A stretch of DNA of 64,000 nucleotides, from NCBI RefSeq assembly GCF_014333585.1, contig NZ_JACSCW010000006.1:186001-250000 (forward strand), written 5' to 3'. Both the position numbers and the translations under genes were made by a program. Source of the stretch: Hymenobacter sp. BT188. GTDB taxonomy: Bacteria > Bacteroidota > Bacteroidia > Cytophagales > Hymenobacteraceae. Positions 18,337 to 27,355 of this stretch are shown here, one piece after another. How positions within the stretch are numbered: the stretch's first letter is position 1; each line of letters begins with the position of its first letter. The notes under the pieces are model-generated. The model made no database searches. It saw nothing but the letters and a program-made list of their open reading frames with translations, and had not been told where the DNA came from.

Positions 18337-18768
18337 CTACAGCAAGCGCCAAAGCATATAGCCGAGCAACGAACTGCGCGCCGTCCAGGCCAGCGTACGC
18401 AGCCAGTTGGTGCGCACCAGCCCGTCGATAGCGATATAATCGAAGCCCTGGGCGAGGCGGTTGTGAAAAGGCACGGAGACAAAGAACGTAACGGCCCAGA
18501 TAAGGAGCACCAGCGCCAGGCTCCACCACACCGTGCCTCCCAAGGCCCGTCCTTGCCACGCCAGCCATGCCGCCAAGCCCAGCTCGGCCACCATCGGGGC
18601 CATTACCGCCCAGCCCATGCGCGTGGAGTGGGCCCGATGAAACGCCACAAACTTATCGGCCGCTACAAAGGCGAAGCTAGGATAGTGCACCAGCTGCACC
18701 GTCCAGATAAGGCCTGTGAGGTACGCCGCCAGGGCAAAATTGAGCAGAACAAGCAGCTTCAGTGACAT
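18337..18768 (-). CDS. Small four-helix membrane protein
   Basis: A 143-residue protein with four predicted membrane helices (LLVLLNFALAAYLTGLIWTV, VMAPMVAELGLAAWLAW, WWSLALVLLIWAVTFFVSV, LAWTARSSLLGYMLWRLL). The segment IWTVQLVHYPSF near the start and the PFHNRL loop recall DUF1772-like proteins, but I cannot name the family with certainty. It sits 42 bases upstream of arfB on the same strand. Confidence 0.65.
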   Translation of the reverse strand: MSLKLLVLLNFALAAYLTGLIWTVQLVHYPSFAFVAADKFVAFHRAHSTRMGWAVMAPMVAELGLAAWLAWQGRALGGTVWWSLALVLLIWAVTFFVSVPFHNRLAQGFDYIAIDGLVRTNWLRTLAWTARSSLLGYMLWRLL

Positions 18769-18857
18769 TGTAGACTAAGGTACGCGCCGTAACGATAAAC
18801 GTAGCACTTTTCATCGGAGCCAGTCACTTATCCAAAGCTCTGGGGGGCTTTTTCAAC

Positions 18858-18948
18858 GTCATGCAGAGCGAGAGCGAAGCATCTCGCGTGTTTGGTAAGA
18901 GTAGTAATCTCTCATCAGCACGCGAGATGCTTCGCGCCGCTGCATGAC
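18858..18948. repeat. REP-like palindrome, copy B
   Basis: The left arm contains GAAGCATCTCGCGTG and the right arm contains CACGCGAGATGCTTCGC, with a short variable centre. The ends read GTCATGCAG and CTGCATGAC. It lies directly after a G6 word with a T-run (18842) and before the M13 peptidase remnant. Confidence 0.85.
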
Positions 18949-19028
18949 GGTTAGTCACGCGCCGGAGGCTTGACGTTGGATACTTGCGTACAACGTGGTA
19001 TTAACTGGAACCGTCGGTGTACCGATAG

Positions 19029-19241
19029 TTGCCCAGAACTGGTAGCTTAGACGCGCTCGGCTGGCAAAGCCATCAACGCGACGAAGTGCTGGCCCAGCGC
19101 ATCCTCACCGATGTACACTCTCCGGCCATCTTACGCGTAAACGGCTCCTTCGCCGATGTACCAGCGTTTTACGAAGCATTCAATATAAAACCCGGCCAGA
19201 AGCTTTACCTCCCCGACTCTGCCCGCGTAAAGATTTGGTAA
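19029..19241 (+). pseudogene. Orphan C-terminal remnant of an M13 (neprilysin-like) metallopeptidase
   Basis: The open frame ends with the characteristic tail of M13 endopeptidases: RDEVLAQRILTDVHSP, then RVNGSFADVPAFYEAFN, then KPGQKLYLPDSARVKIW. The match starts near 19053 and covers about 60 residues. Intact M13 enzymes are over 650 residues long, with HExxH and ExxxD zinc sites, none of which are present here or in the preceding 260 bases. The fragment sits right after a REP-like palindrome. It is most likely what remains after a deletion or rearrangement. Confidence 0.75.
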
Positions 19242-19251
19242 CAACCCTATA

Positions 19252-19647
19252 ATGACTGGTGAAACAAACTTGGATCAACTGCTGCGCTCTATGCAGCCGG
19301 TTCTGCTAGCTGAGGAGTACGTATTCTGCACGTTGCCCCTGAATCAGTCAGTATCAGAGCTGCTAACTCCGGTGGGTACTTTTCGCGAGGCGGAGGGCTT
19401 AACGCTCATTGTGCCGAAGGCGCAAGCTGAGCAAGCGGCGCTGGCCTACAGCTACCCCTGTCGTATGATCACGCTGAATGTACATTCCAGCCTGGAGGCA
19501 GTTGGCTTTTTGGCGCGCATTACCGCTTTGCTCGCGGCTCATGGCATCAGCGTCAATGCTGTGTCGGCTTTCTACCACGACCACCTCTTTATAACCACCG
19601 CCCGAGCTGAGGAGGCAATGCAGTTGCTACATGAGTTATCCAGCTAA
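19252..19647 (+). CDS. ACT domain protein
   Basis: A 131-residue protein with two halves. The first (residues about 10-65) resembles an ACT-like fold (LLAEEYVFCTLPLNQSVSELLTPVG). The second (about 68-130) is a clear ACT domain: ITLNVHSSLEAVGFLARITALLAAHGISVNAVSAF with the Gly-rich turn replaced by AHGIS. These stand-alone proteins are thought to bind amino acids. It converges with the NmrA gene across a shared terminator. Confidence 0.82.
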   Translation: MTGETNLDQLLRSMQPVLLAEEYVFCTLPLNQSVSELLTPVGTFREAEGLTLIVPKAQAEQAALAYSYPCRMITLNVHSSLEAVGFLARITALLAAHGISVNAVSAFYHDHLFITTARAEEAMQLLHELSS

Positions 19648-19682
19648 AAAAGCCCCCCAGATGTTATCTGGGGGCTTTTTTT
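19646..19682. terminator. Bidirectional G6-word terminator
   Basis: A-run, GCCCCCCAGAT, loop, ATCTGGGGGC, T-run. The stem is formed by a G6 word facing a five-G copy. It lies between the convergent ACT and NmrA genes and starts within the ACT stop codon region. Confidence 0.85.
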
Positions 19683-19714
19683 AAACTGAAGGAATAAGGG
19701 CTGTTCGCACTAGT

Positions 19715-20638
19715 TTAGGCTACCGGCTGGGCGCTGCTCACGTGCTGATAAATAGGCGCGAATACTTGCGCAGCAAACTCCTCAATAGTGGTGGGTGTTG
19801 TGTTTTCAGGTGTGCGCTGCTCGTGCACCATCACCTTTTCTTCGTTCATGTTGCGAATCATTTCCTCATACAGGCCAGCCATGCTTTCGGAGAGACCACC
19901 CTGGAGCATACCTTTTTTGGCATCTTCGTAAGAAAAAGGCACGTAGGGCAGCTCAGGCTTGCCAATGGCTTGACCGATGGCGCGGGTAGCTTCGGTCATG
20001 GTATAGTTGCGCGGACCGAGCAGTAGGTGCGCGGAATGGTTGGGCAGGTCGGCCTCGAAGGCGTCGGCGGCGCGGACGGCAATATCCTGGGTAGCAATCA
20101 TGGGGAAGCTTAAATCGGGGCGCATGGCCGAGCCGATGATGCCCATATGCTGAATCAGAGGCAAATTGGCCAACAGGTTTTCCATGAAGTAAGCCGGGCG
20201 CAGGTGCACCACGTGCAGCCCCTCAATGGCATTGAGGCGAGCTTCCTGGTGATGAACACCTACTACTGGACCCGTACCAGCGGGCAAATCAGCTCCGATG
20301 CTGCTCAGATGTACGGCTTGCTTTAAGCCAGCGGTGCGCACCGCCTGGGCAATACTTTCCCCAACCCCGGCTTGATACGCCAGAAAGTCAGGAGCTTGCA
20401 GGCTAGGCGGAGTCATCAAAAAGGCCGCATCGGCTGGGCGCAGCACGTCAGTTATAAAGGCAGTATTGGCCAGGTCGCCAACCTGAATTTCGGCACCGGC
20501 AGCTTGTAAGGGCTGAAGCTTTTCGGCCGAGCGGGCCACAGCCGTCACTCGGTGTCCGCGCTCCAGCAAGTGATGCACCAAGCGGGAGCCAATGTTGCCG
20601 GTAGCGCCCGTCACGACAATGTGTTTGGAGGTAGCCAT
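19715..20638 (-). CDS. NmrA-like NAD(P)-binding SDR protein
   Basis: A 307-residue protein with an N-terminal Rossmann motif VTGATGNIGSRLVHHLL and an atypical SDR body lacking a clear YxxxK pair. The AEIQVGDLANTAFI and VHLSSIGADLPAGTG segments match the NmrA/QOR2 group, which act as redox sensors or quinone reductases. It is divergently transcribed from an HxlR regulator gene, with a 166-base shared region containing a likely operator. Confidence 0.87.
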   Translation of the reverse strand: MATSKHIVVTGATGNIGSRLVHHLLERGHRVTAVARSAEKLQPLQAAGAEIQVGDLANTAFITDVLRPADAAFLMTPPSLQAPDFLAYQAGVGESIAQAVRTAGLKQAVHLSSIGADLPAGTGPVVGVHHQEARLNAIEGLHVVHLRPAYFMENLLANLPLIQHMGIIGSAMRPDLSFPMIATQDIAVRAADAFEADLPNHSAHLLLGPRNYTMTEATRAIGQAIGKPELPYVPFSYEDAKKGMLQGGLSESMAGLYEEMIRNMNEEKVMVHEQRTPENTTPTTIEEFAAQVFAPIYQHVSSAQPVA

Positions 20639-20737
20639 AATGAATTCGTTTTATGCGGTTAAAAGTCTGTTTATGGGTTTAGTAATAACCCATTCGCTTT
20701 ACAGTATCAAAGCAACTTAGTAACTTCGCTTTTAGCA

Positions 20738-20762
20738 AGTACCTACCAAAAAGTAGGGTGCT
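20738..20762. promoter_or_regulatory. Probable HxlR operator
   Basis: The imperfect inverted repeat AGTACCTAC / GTAGGGTGCT has a six-base A-rich centre. It lies between the divergent NmrA and HxlR genes, closer to the HxlR start. The half-site GTACCTAC recurs in the intergenic region of the second HxlR pair at 33864-33871. Confidence 0.5.
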
Positions 20763-20804
20763 GACCTAATAGTTAGTAATATTGATAATCAGATTGATAA
20801 TTTC

Positions 20805-21188
20805 ATGTCTAAGATAACAAAACAGCAGCAAGCCGAAGCAGAATGGCAAGGAACCGCGCCACCTAATACACTGAACCTGTGCCCCGTGCGCACGACCATG
20901 AATGTGCTGGGGGGAAAATGGAAATTGCTGATTCTCTCGTATTTGCTGCACGGCCCACAGCGCTACGGCGAGTTGCGCCGCGCCATTCCTGAAATTACCG
21001 AGAAGATGCTTATTCAGGAGCTACGTGAGTTGGAGCTGGACGGCATTTTAACCCGCACCGTGTATCAGCAGGTGCCCCCCAAAGTAGAATACAGCCTCAC
21101 CGAGCAAGGTCAGCTCATTCAGCCCCTGCTCAACTCCCTGACGGAGTGGGGCCACGGCTACCTCCAACGGGAAGGCATGCAGTGCTAG
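20805..21188 (+). CDS. HxlR-family transcriptional regulator
   Basis: A 127-residue winged-helix protein: CPVRTTMNVLGGKWKLLILSYL, then YGELRRAIPEITEKMLIQEL recognition helix region, then YQQVPPKVEYSLTEQG wing. The Cys just before the first helix is conserved in the DUF24/HxlR group, where it senses electrophiles or oxidants. Together with the divergent NmrA gene it looks like a redox- or quinone-responsive unit. At VLGGKWK the DNA reads G6 followed by A, a near-copy of the window's G6 word; the paralogue at 33422 has the exact word there. Confidence 0.9.
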   Translation: MSKITKQQQAEAEWQGTAPPNTLNLCPVRTTMNVLGGKWKLLILSYLLHGPQRYGELRRAIPEITEKMLIQELRELELDGILTRTVYQQVPPKVEYSLTEQGQLIQPLLNSLTEWGHGYLQREGMQC

Positions 21189-21236
21189 GGGTATTTTTCC
21201 CTAAGCTTTGATTTTCTTTTAATTCGATGAAAGTCT

Positions 21237-21258
21237 CCCAGCAATGATCTGGGGGCTT
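21237..21258 (+). terminator. Terminator after HxlR gene (decayed G-word pair)
   Basis: CCCAG, seven-base loop, CTGGGGG, then C and T5. The right arm is a five-G form of the G word and the left arm is shorter. The remaining bases to 21410 show no other gene. Confidence 0.6.
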
Positions 21259-21410
21259 TTTGCGCCTGAAGCAGTGCTATCAGAGAAGGGTTTCGGCAGC
21301 AAGTGCTACCGCAGCGCCAACTTACTTGGAGCGGGAGGCAACGGTTGGTATAAGTTCTTCATCTTATAATTACTATCTACCCTTTCCCCTCTTAAGCTGA
21401 CTTTAAAGCC

Positions 21411-22139
21411 ATGAAGAACCTACGCTTATCCTTTCTTTCCCTGTTGGCCGCTCTGTTTGTGCTGTCAGCTTTTCGTTTGAACCCTACAAATGAGACGGAG
21501 AAGCGCAATGTGCCCGCCTTCACGCAGCTCAATCTAGCGGGCTCGTTTAATGTTGTGTTACGCCAAGGCAGCCCCCAGAAGGTAGAAGTAGATTCCGATC
21601 CCAGAGACCTTTTACACATAGAAACGACGGTAACCAACGGCAAGCTGCGCGTAGGCACCAAACAGGAGAAGAAAGGCTCAGGTCTCAGCTGGTCGTCTTA
21701 TAACTTCAAAAGGCCTGTTACGGTCTACATCACGATGCCCAACATTGAAGCCTTGGGCGTAAGCGGCTCCGGCAATATGAGTGCCGCCGAGGCTATTCAG
21801 GGCAATAACCTAGAGCTTTCCGTGAGCGGCTCGGGTCGCATGAAGCTAAGCCGCGTGCAAGCCAACAAGCTAAAGTCGTCGGTATCGGGTTCGGGCGAAA
21901 TCGCCATGTCGGGTACCAGCCCGCGCCACGAGGTAAGCATTAGCGGCTCAGGCCAAGTAAATGCACCCAACATGCGCAGCGAAACCTGCCGCGTGAGCAT
22001 CAGCGGCTCGGGCAACTGCCGCATCGAAGTCACCAAAACTCTCGATGCCAGCCTGGCCGGTTCCGGCAATGTGTACGTGACGGGCAAGCCCCAGATAAAT
22101 GCCTCCACGGCGGGCAGCGGCCGGGTTCGCAGCAGCTAA
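21411..22139 (+). CDS. DUF2807 (head GIN domain) secreted protein
   Basis: A 242-residue protein: N-terminal signal or anchor (LRLSFLSLLAALFVLSAFRL), then NVPAFTQLNLAGSFNVVLRQGSP-type start of the GIN domain and a run of SGSG repeats (GVSGSGNMSAAEAIQG, SVSGSGRMKLSRV, SISGSGQVNAPNM) that form a right-handed beta-helix. The family is putatively an adhesin or surface protein of Bacteroidota. A paired G6-word terminator follows directly. Confidence 0.9.
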   Translation: MKNLRLSFLSLLAALFVLSAFRLNPTNETEKRNVPAFTQLNLAGSFNVVLRQGSPQKVEVDSDPRDLLHIETTVTNGKLRVGTKQEKKGSGLSWSSYNFKRPVTVYITMPNIEALGVSGSGNMSAAEAIQGNNLELSVSGSGRMKLSRVQANKLKSSVSGSGEIAMSGTSPRHEVSISGSGQVNAPNMRSETCRVSISGSGNCRIEVTKTLDASLAGSGNVYVTGKPQINASTAGSGRVRSS

Positions 22140-22159
22140 GCCTGTTTAACCAGCACCCG

Positions 22160-22196
22160 AAAAAGCCCCCCAGACGATTGCTGGGGGGCTTTTTTC
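22160..22196. terminator. Bidirectional G6-word terminator
   Basis: AAAAAGCCCCCCAG (22160-22173), seven-base loop, CTGGGGGGCTTTTT (22181-22194). Both arms are full G6 words in opposite orientation. Confidence 0.9.
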
Positions 22197-22298
22197 TTGC
22201 ATAAAATTCAGTTGAGCTATATAGAGGGTTGAGTTAAAAGTTCGTACTTATGCCCACGTTTTCCGTGGCTTGCGGCCTACTCGTTTATTTGTCTGTTT

Positions 22299-23306
22299 AT
22301 GGCTCATACTGCTACTAAACTCCCGGCTTGCGCCAACTGCCACTACACGTTCCCCCCCGACCGCCCCAACGAATTTTGCCCCCGCTGCGGTCAGCAGAAT
22401 CATGAGCTCAGCCTCTCTGCGGGGCATGTGCTGGAAGAAACGCTGGAAGGCTTATTCCACTTCGACGGCAAAGTATTCCGTACGGCTAAGCTGCTGCTGT
22501 TCAAGCCCGGTGAGCTTACGAAGCGGTTCTTGGAAGGCAAGCGAATGCCGTATGTGCCGCCTATTCGGCTGTATGTTTTTCTGAGCTTCGTCTTTTTCTT
22601 TTTGCTATCCCTGAGCATGGGCCCCGTTAGTAAAGAGCCCACCAAAAAGCTGCTGGAGAAAAAAGGCGTGCAAGAAGTTGCTGATTCTGTGCGCGTTAAC
22701 GCTCCTGAATCAACCAGATTCCAGGTGTATGAGGCTGATTCCACCGACTCTCCCCTTACCTCGGCTTTGAACTTGAATTTCAGCCAGGCGGAGCTGTTTT
22801 ATATAAGCAAAGACCCTAGCCCGGCGCGGATCGACTCCGCCATCCGAAGCCGGGGAGCAGAGCCTACTACCATGCGTCGTCTGGCGCTGCGCCAAACCGT
22901 AAGATCGCTCAATGCCAGCCCCGACGAAATCACGAACAAGTGGATTAGAATGTTGCCCACGGTCATGTTTGTGCTCATGCCGCTATTTGCTCTGCTTCTG
23001 AAATGGCTGTACCGGCGGCAGCACCAGTATTACTTAGCTCACCTTATTTTCTCTATTCACTTTCACAGCTTCGTGTTTGTGCTGTTCATCGTGAACCTAC
23101 TGCTTGGCTATCTGCACATTAGCGACTGGTTTGAGCCGGTGCTCTTCTTCCTGCCAGCCGTGTATTTTTACCTGGCGCTACGCAACAACTTCGGGCAGCC
23201 ACCCCTTAAAACCCTGGCCAAAGTGCTTCTGATGATGGTAGCCTACGGCTTGGTATTAAGCATTTCTATGATAGCATCGGCGCTGATTAGCGTGTTTACG
23301 CTATAG
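22299..23306 (+). CDS. DUF3667 membrane protein
   Basis: A 335-residue protein with an N-terminal zinc ribbon (ACANCHYTFPPDRPNEFCPRCGQQN, two CxxC pairs), then the family segment LEETLEGLFHFDGKVFRTAKLLLFKPGEL and RLYVFLSFVFFFLLSL. Three or four more membrane helices make up the C-terminal half (LPTVMFVLMPLFALLLKWLYR; FVFVLFIVNLLLGYLHI). Function is unknown; the family is widespread in Bacteroidota. A single G6 word with T5 follows the stop. Confidence 0.9.
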   Translation: MAHTATKLPACANCHYTFPPDRPNEFCPRCGQQNHELSLSAGHVLEETLEGLFHFDGKVFRTAKLLLFKPGELTKRFLEGKRMPYVPPIRLYVFLSFVFFFLLSLSMGPVSKEPTKKLLEKKGVQEVADSVRVNAPESTRFQVYEADSTDSPLTSALNLNFSQAELFYISKDPSPARIDSAIRSRGAEPTTMRRLALRQTVRSLNASPDEITNKWIRMLPTVMFVLMPLFALLLKWLYRRQHQYYLAHLIFSIHFHSFVFVLFIVNLLLGYLHISDWFEPVLFFLPAVYFYLALRNNFGQPPLKTLAKVLLMMVAYGLVLSISMIASALISVFTL

Positions 23307-23318
23307 CGGGGGGCTTTT

Positions 23319-23912
23319 TCAGAAGTCGAACAGGCCACGGCGGGGCGAGTCGCCCTTATTTCGGTCGCGCTTTTTCTGCTCGCGCTCCCGCTGCCGACGG
23401 CGGTCGTCACGGTCATCGTCATCGCCAAAGACGCCGTTCAGGAAGCCTTCTTTTTTGTCTTTAACCAGAATATAGCGCACTGATAAAGCCGCGGGAAACC
23501 GGAACCAGTCGTCGCTGCTGATTTCCACGCTCGGCTTTATATCCAGGGAAAGCACCACGGGCACGAAGGCAATTTTGTACTCCACGCCCGCAATAGCATC
23601 GAAGCCGCCAAAGCCGCCGTCGTCTTTCTGGGTGCCAATATGGGCGCCGCCGCCGAGGTAATAATTCAGGCTTTTGCCCAGCAAACCAAAGTGCTGCTCG
23701 GCCAGCAGCGTGGCGCTTACCTCGCGGGTGCCAATCAGGCCGATACCCTCCAGCGTGGTTCTTTCAAACACTTTTTGCTGCACCGTTACGCCAAAGTTGT
23801 CTCTGCCGACACGCAAGCCCGCAGCGGTGCGGTATTTCTGGGCGTTGGCAGCCAGTGTTACCAGCATCAGTAAGCCCGTGAAAATCAAGCGTGTAGGAAG
23901 ACGAAATATCAT
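23319..23912 (-). CDS. Secreted outer-membrane barrel-like protein
   Basis: A protein of 197 residues from the ATG at 23912, with a signal peptide (IFTGLLMLVTLAANAQ) and several short amphipathic strands (AAGLRVGRDNFGVTVQQK, YYLGGGAHIGTQ, FVPVVLSLDIKPSVEI, AALSVRYILV) suggestive of a small beta-barrel. It ends in a highly charged Asp/Arg/Lys tail (DDDDRDDRRRQRERE) that is not typical of barrels. A TACTTTG box lies about 65 bases upstream. An open frame extends 11 codons before the chosen ATG. Confidence 0.72.
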   Translation of the reverse strand: MIFRLPTRLIFTGLLMLVTLAANAQKYRTAAGLRVGRDNFGVTVQQKVFERTTLEGIGLIGTREVSATLLAEQHFGLLGKSLNYYLGGGAHIGTQKDDGGFGGFDAIAGVEYKIAFVPVVLSLDIKPSVEISSDDWFRFPAALSVRYILVKDKKEGFLNGVFGDDDDRDDRRRQREREQKKRDRNKGDSPRRGLFDF

Positions 23913-24072
23913 AATCTTATTACTATCACTGTTGAACTCTGGCACGCTAAAGGTGTTTGAACGTTAAATGATGGCGCAAAGTACGGGGCAGGAGGCCATT
24001 TGATGGTGCATTCTCTAGCAGCACCGTAACTTGCAGCCTCATTCACTGCCCTCATCCAGCCCCATTCCACCC

Positions 24073-25020
24073 GTGTACATTCATCAGGTAGCGGCGTATG
24101 TGCCCACCCAGGTTATTACCAACGAGCATTTTACCCGCCTAAACGGCCTTTCCCACGACTGGATTATTGAGCGCACCGGCATCCGGGAGCGTCGTAAGGC
24201 TGCTCCTGGCGAAAACACTAACACCATGGCCACTGAGGTCACGCGCCGTGTGCTGGCCGCTGTGCCCGCCATCGCCGCTGATAGCATCGACCTCATTGTG
24301 GGCGCCACCTACACCCCCCACGATACCATTTATACCCTGGCGCACGCCGTACAGCGCGAGTTGGGCGTGGCTGATATTCCAGTGGTGAGTATTTCTTCGG
24401 CCTGCTCATCGTTGCTAAATGCCGTGGAAGTTGTGGAGGGTTACTTTGCTATGAATAAGGCTACCAGAGCTTTGGTAATCGTATCGGAGCACAACACAGC
24501 CTATAACAACGAAGAGGACACCGTGGTTGGTCATCTCTGGGGAGATGGTGCGGCGGCGCTGCTTATCAGCAAAGAGCGCCTCGCTGACAGCGACTTACGT
24601 GTAGTAGACGTAAGAACTGGCGGCGCCGCCCACGTAGGCAAAGCCGATACCGCCGTCACGCTCAAGCCGGTGGAGAAAGGCATCGTCATGCCGCACGGCC
24701 GCGACGTATTCACCCACGCCTGCCAGTATATGGCCCGCGTTACCAGCGAAGTATTGGATCGTAATAAACTGGAAGTTAACGATGTGACGTACCTGATTCC
24801 GCATCAGGCCAACCTGCGCATCACCAAAAATGTGGTGCAGGCCCTTGGTTTACCACCCGAGCGCGCCATTTCCAACATCCAGGACTTAGGCAACACGGGC
24901 TGCGCGGGTGCCGCCATTGCCCTTGCCGATTACCATCCTCGCTTGCAGCCCGGCGAGCGAATTATTATCACTGTTTTTGGTGGCGGCTATTCGTACGGAG
25001 CTATGCTGCTGGAGCGCTAA
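24073..25020 (+). CDS. 3-oxoacyl-ACP synthase III-like (FabH family)
   Basis: A thiolase-fold protein of about 315 residues. The Cys-His-Asn catalytic set is visible: SISSACSSLLNAVE (Cys), LIPHQANLRI (His) and DLGNTGCAGAAI (Asn). The GDGAAALLIS segment and the IVFGGGYSYGAMLL-like end match FabH. Such enzymes start fatty acid chains or make related ketones. I chose the GTG at 24073 because a TAAC-TTG promoter-like box covers the earlier TTG at 24031; the longer start would add 14 residues. It stands alone, not in a fab operon. Confidence 0.87.
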   Translation: MYIHQVAAYVPTQVITNEHFTRLNGLSHDWIIERTGIRERRKAAPGENTNTMATEVTRRVLAAVPAIAADSIDLIVGATYTPHDTIYTLAHAVQRELGVADIPVVSISSACSSLLNAVEVVEGYFAMNKATRALVIVSEHNTAYNNEEDTVVGHLWGDGAAALLISKERLADSDLRVVDVRTGGAAHVGKADTAVTLKPVEKGIVMPHGRDVFTHACQYMARVTSEVLDRNKLEVNDVTYLIPHQANLRITKNVVQALGLPPERAISNIQDLGNTGCAGAAIALADYHPRLQPGERIIITVFGGGYSYGAMLLER

Positions 25021-25106
25021 CAGGCAGCTTCGGACGGCTGGGGGGCTTTTCCGTTCTATTTTAGCCGAGCCTTGTTGCGTTCCTGTTTTAAGTAATTAGC
25101 AGCATA

Positions 25107-25172
25107 CATATTGAGGCCTCCATCATACCGTGTCTGAGCAAACTGACACGGTATGATGGAGGCCTCAATATG
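25107..25172. repeat. Perfect 28-bp inverted repeat
   Basis: Arms of 28 bases (25107-25134 and 25145-25172), containing GAGGCCTCCATCATACCG and its complement, flank a ten-base loop. There is no T-run, so it is not a standard terminator. It lies between the FabH-like gene and the convergent secreted protease gene. A single G6 word (25040) precedes it. Confidence 0.88.
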
Positions 25173-25195
25173 CGTTTCGTCCCTACGAAACTCAG

Positions 25196-27355
25196 CTAGT
25201 CGTTTGTGGAGCGCACAAAATTGAGTGAGCCCGTTTTACCAGTCTGGTCGCGCCAGCGCACGATGTACCAACCTGACCGTAGATCGGTGAGGGTAAGGAA
25301 AAACGGGCGGCCCGATTGATAGTTGACCTGCTCCGTACGGCGTCGACGTCCTATGGCATCATAAATATCCAGGGTAAGCTGACCGGTAGCAGCACCTATA
25401 TAAAGTAAGCTCGCTGGTCCTTCGTCCAATGGATTGGGGAAAAGCTGTAAGCCCTCTGCTATGGGGCCACCAGCAAGCGCTGTAACAGCCTGTGGCTGCG
25501 TGTTGTCCAGGGTATTATCGGGGCGGCGAACGCGCAGGCGGTAGAACGAGCGCCCCGTCAGCGGGGTTGGGTCGATGTAGGTGTATTGGCCCCCAGCGCT
25601 ACCGGGCTGCACAGTAGCCAATGGTTGCCAGGCAGTGGTATCGGCGGCGCGCTCAATGACGAATTCCCGCAGGAAACATTCATCCTGCGTAGTCCAGTTT
25701 ATCTGATTACCGATCCCAGCCAAGGCGTTGGCATCTACGCTGGTGAGCGGGGCCGGCAGCAGCGGCGATACACTACCGCACGCGGGCGGCACGAAGCTGC
25801 GAGTACGCAACAATAAACGCCCCCCAGCTACATCACTCACCGGATTTATCTGCCGGCTTTGCTGGCCCCGCGCCACGGCGTAGTGCATAACGGCGGCGGG
25901 CAGAATTACGTGGGAAAGCTGCTGCGCGTGCCCAAGCTCGTGCACTACCACCGACTCAAAGTCAATCTGGTTAGTGGAGGGATTTCCTGGTCCATACTGC
26001 CAGGCGGTTTCAGTGTCTAGCTGCATATCAATCTCTGAAACCCAGAAATAAACGGGTCCGCTGCCTATGCGGCAGCCTTCGTAGTAACTGGTAGTGCGGC
26101 CCAGCACCCGCGCGGGCAATTGGCTGTCGCCAGTCCCAGAGTCGAAGCCGATGACATTTTCATTGTCCTCATCCGCGCCGCGCTTTGTGCTGTTGGCCCC
26201 AATTTCCCAGTTCATACCGGTTTGACAGCGCCACGTAGCTAAGGCACGCCTGAAAGCCGCCACCGCTGCCGCATTGCCAGCCAAGCCCGACTCTAAGCGG
26301 AGCGTGTAGCCACCCTTTCCATTCTGATTGATGTGACCGGGTCGGACGATTTCACCGGTTCCTTCTGTTTCCACGTTGCTCACCGCATACAATACGGTAA
26401 TCGGTACGCCGCTCGTGCCTTCCAGCTGATCCGAGGCAGTTACGCGCACGGGACCAGTGCCGGCGGGCGCGCTACGCTCCGGGTCGCTGCTATTAGGCAA
26501 TGATGGCACCGTACCATTGGAAGGTACGCGTACTTGAATTCGGGTATCGGTCCAACTGATGTAGTCGGAGGCTTTGGCGCGGGTCCGGGTTTCGCCACCG
26601 TCGTCAGCATTCAGAAAGGAGACAAAGCCAGTGCCGCGCGTGGCGCCAAACCCAGAACCTGTGATGGTCAGCACGGAATTGGTACCGGCCGTAATGGTAA
26701 GCGGTGACAAGCCAGAAATGATAGGTGCAGTGCCTTTAGCCGCTACGGCAGGCCGCGCCCGCTGAGCCTGAGCGGCAGCTAATACAGGGTTAGCGCTTAC
26801 TTCCAGGGTGGGTTGACCAGTGGTCAGCTTCAACTCAGCGTAAAAATTCTGGCTTACCAACGGATACTGCCGAAAGGGCTCCGAGGCTGAAGCCTTCGTC
26901 AGATCGTAGCGAATAAAGCCTTGCTCGCTGCCGTAAGCCGCCCAAGCCTGACCGGCGGCTTCGATGCCAGCAAATGGGGCCGGATACAAGAACAACACGC
27001 CCTGCTCACCCGGAAACAGACTTAGCGTATTCGTCAGCTCCTGCCGGCTCAGGTCCACGGTGCCGCCTTCCGTAATAACCGTTAGTTCAGCGGCAGCGTT
27101 GCCCTTAAAAACTTTAAAAACACGTACCCTATGCGCGGTATAAATGCGGCGGTGGCGGGCATCCCAAAAGCTGCGAGCATCCAGCACCTCACCCTCCACT
27201 ACCAGCGGCGAGGCTTGCGCCCGACTCGTTGGGTCGAGGGGCAGCATGAGGCAGTGGCTTTCGGGGTCCAGGCTCACAGTTTGCGCAACGGCCGGGGTTA
27301 TGACAACAGAAAACACCAGCCCAAGGGCCAGTTGAAGAGAAGACGATAATTTCAT
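25196..27355 (-). CDS. Secreted zinc metalloprotease with IPT/TIG domain and T9SS sorting tail
   Basis: A 719-residue protein: signal peptide (SVVITPAVAQ), an unassigned N-terminal region, an IPT/TIG domain around residues 215-320 (IISGLSPLTITAGTNSVLTI; SGFGATRGTG), a metzincin-like domain with VVHELGHAQQLSH (HExxHxxxxxH, three zinc ligands) near residue 500, a fibronectin-like segment, and a C-terminal type IX secretion sorting domain (LQLFPNPLDEGP; IYDAIGRRRRTEQ; GWYIVRW). It is probably exported and attached to the cell surface. The frame extends 22 codons upstream; the signal peptide fixes the start at 27355. Confidence 0.88.
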   Translation of the reverse strand: MKLSSSLQLALGLVFSVVITPAVAQTVSLDPESHCLMLPLDPTSRAQASPLVVEGEVLDARSFWDARHRRIYTAHRVRVFKVFKGNAAAELTVITEGGTVDLSRQELTNTLSLFPGEQGVLFLYPAPFAGIEAAGQAWAAYGSEQGFIRYDLTKASASEPFRQYPLVSQNFYAELKLTTGQPTLEVSANPVLAAAQAQRARPAVAAKGTAPIISGLSPLTITAGTNSVLTITGSGFGATRGTGFVSFLNADDGGETRTRAKASDYISWTDTRIQVRVPSNGTVPSLPNSSDPERSAPAGTGPVRVTASDQLEGTSGVPITVLYAVSNVETEGTGEIVRPGHINQNGKGGYTLRLESGLAGNAAAVAAFRRALATWRCQTGMNWEIGANSTKRGADEDNENVIGFDSGTGDSQLPARVLGRTTSYYEGCRIGSGPVYFWVSEIDMQLDTETAWQYGPGNPSTNQIDFESVVVHELGHAQQLSHVILPAAVMHYAVARGQQSRQINPVSDVAGGRLLLRTRSFVPPACGSVSPLLPAPLTSVDANALAGIGNQINWTTQDECFLREFVIERAADTTAWQPLATVQPGSAGGQYTYIDPTPLTGRSFYRLRVRRPDNTLDNTQPQAVTALAGGPIAEGLQLFPNPLDEGPASLLYIGAATGQLTLDIYDAIGRRRRTEQVNYQSGRPFFLTLTDLRSGWYIVRWRDQTGKTGSLNFVRSTND

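Noticed and set aside
22352..22358. C7 run in the DUF3667 zinc ribbon
   Set aside because: It lacks the flanking pattern of the G6 word and encodes Pro-Pro in a family-conserved region.
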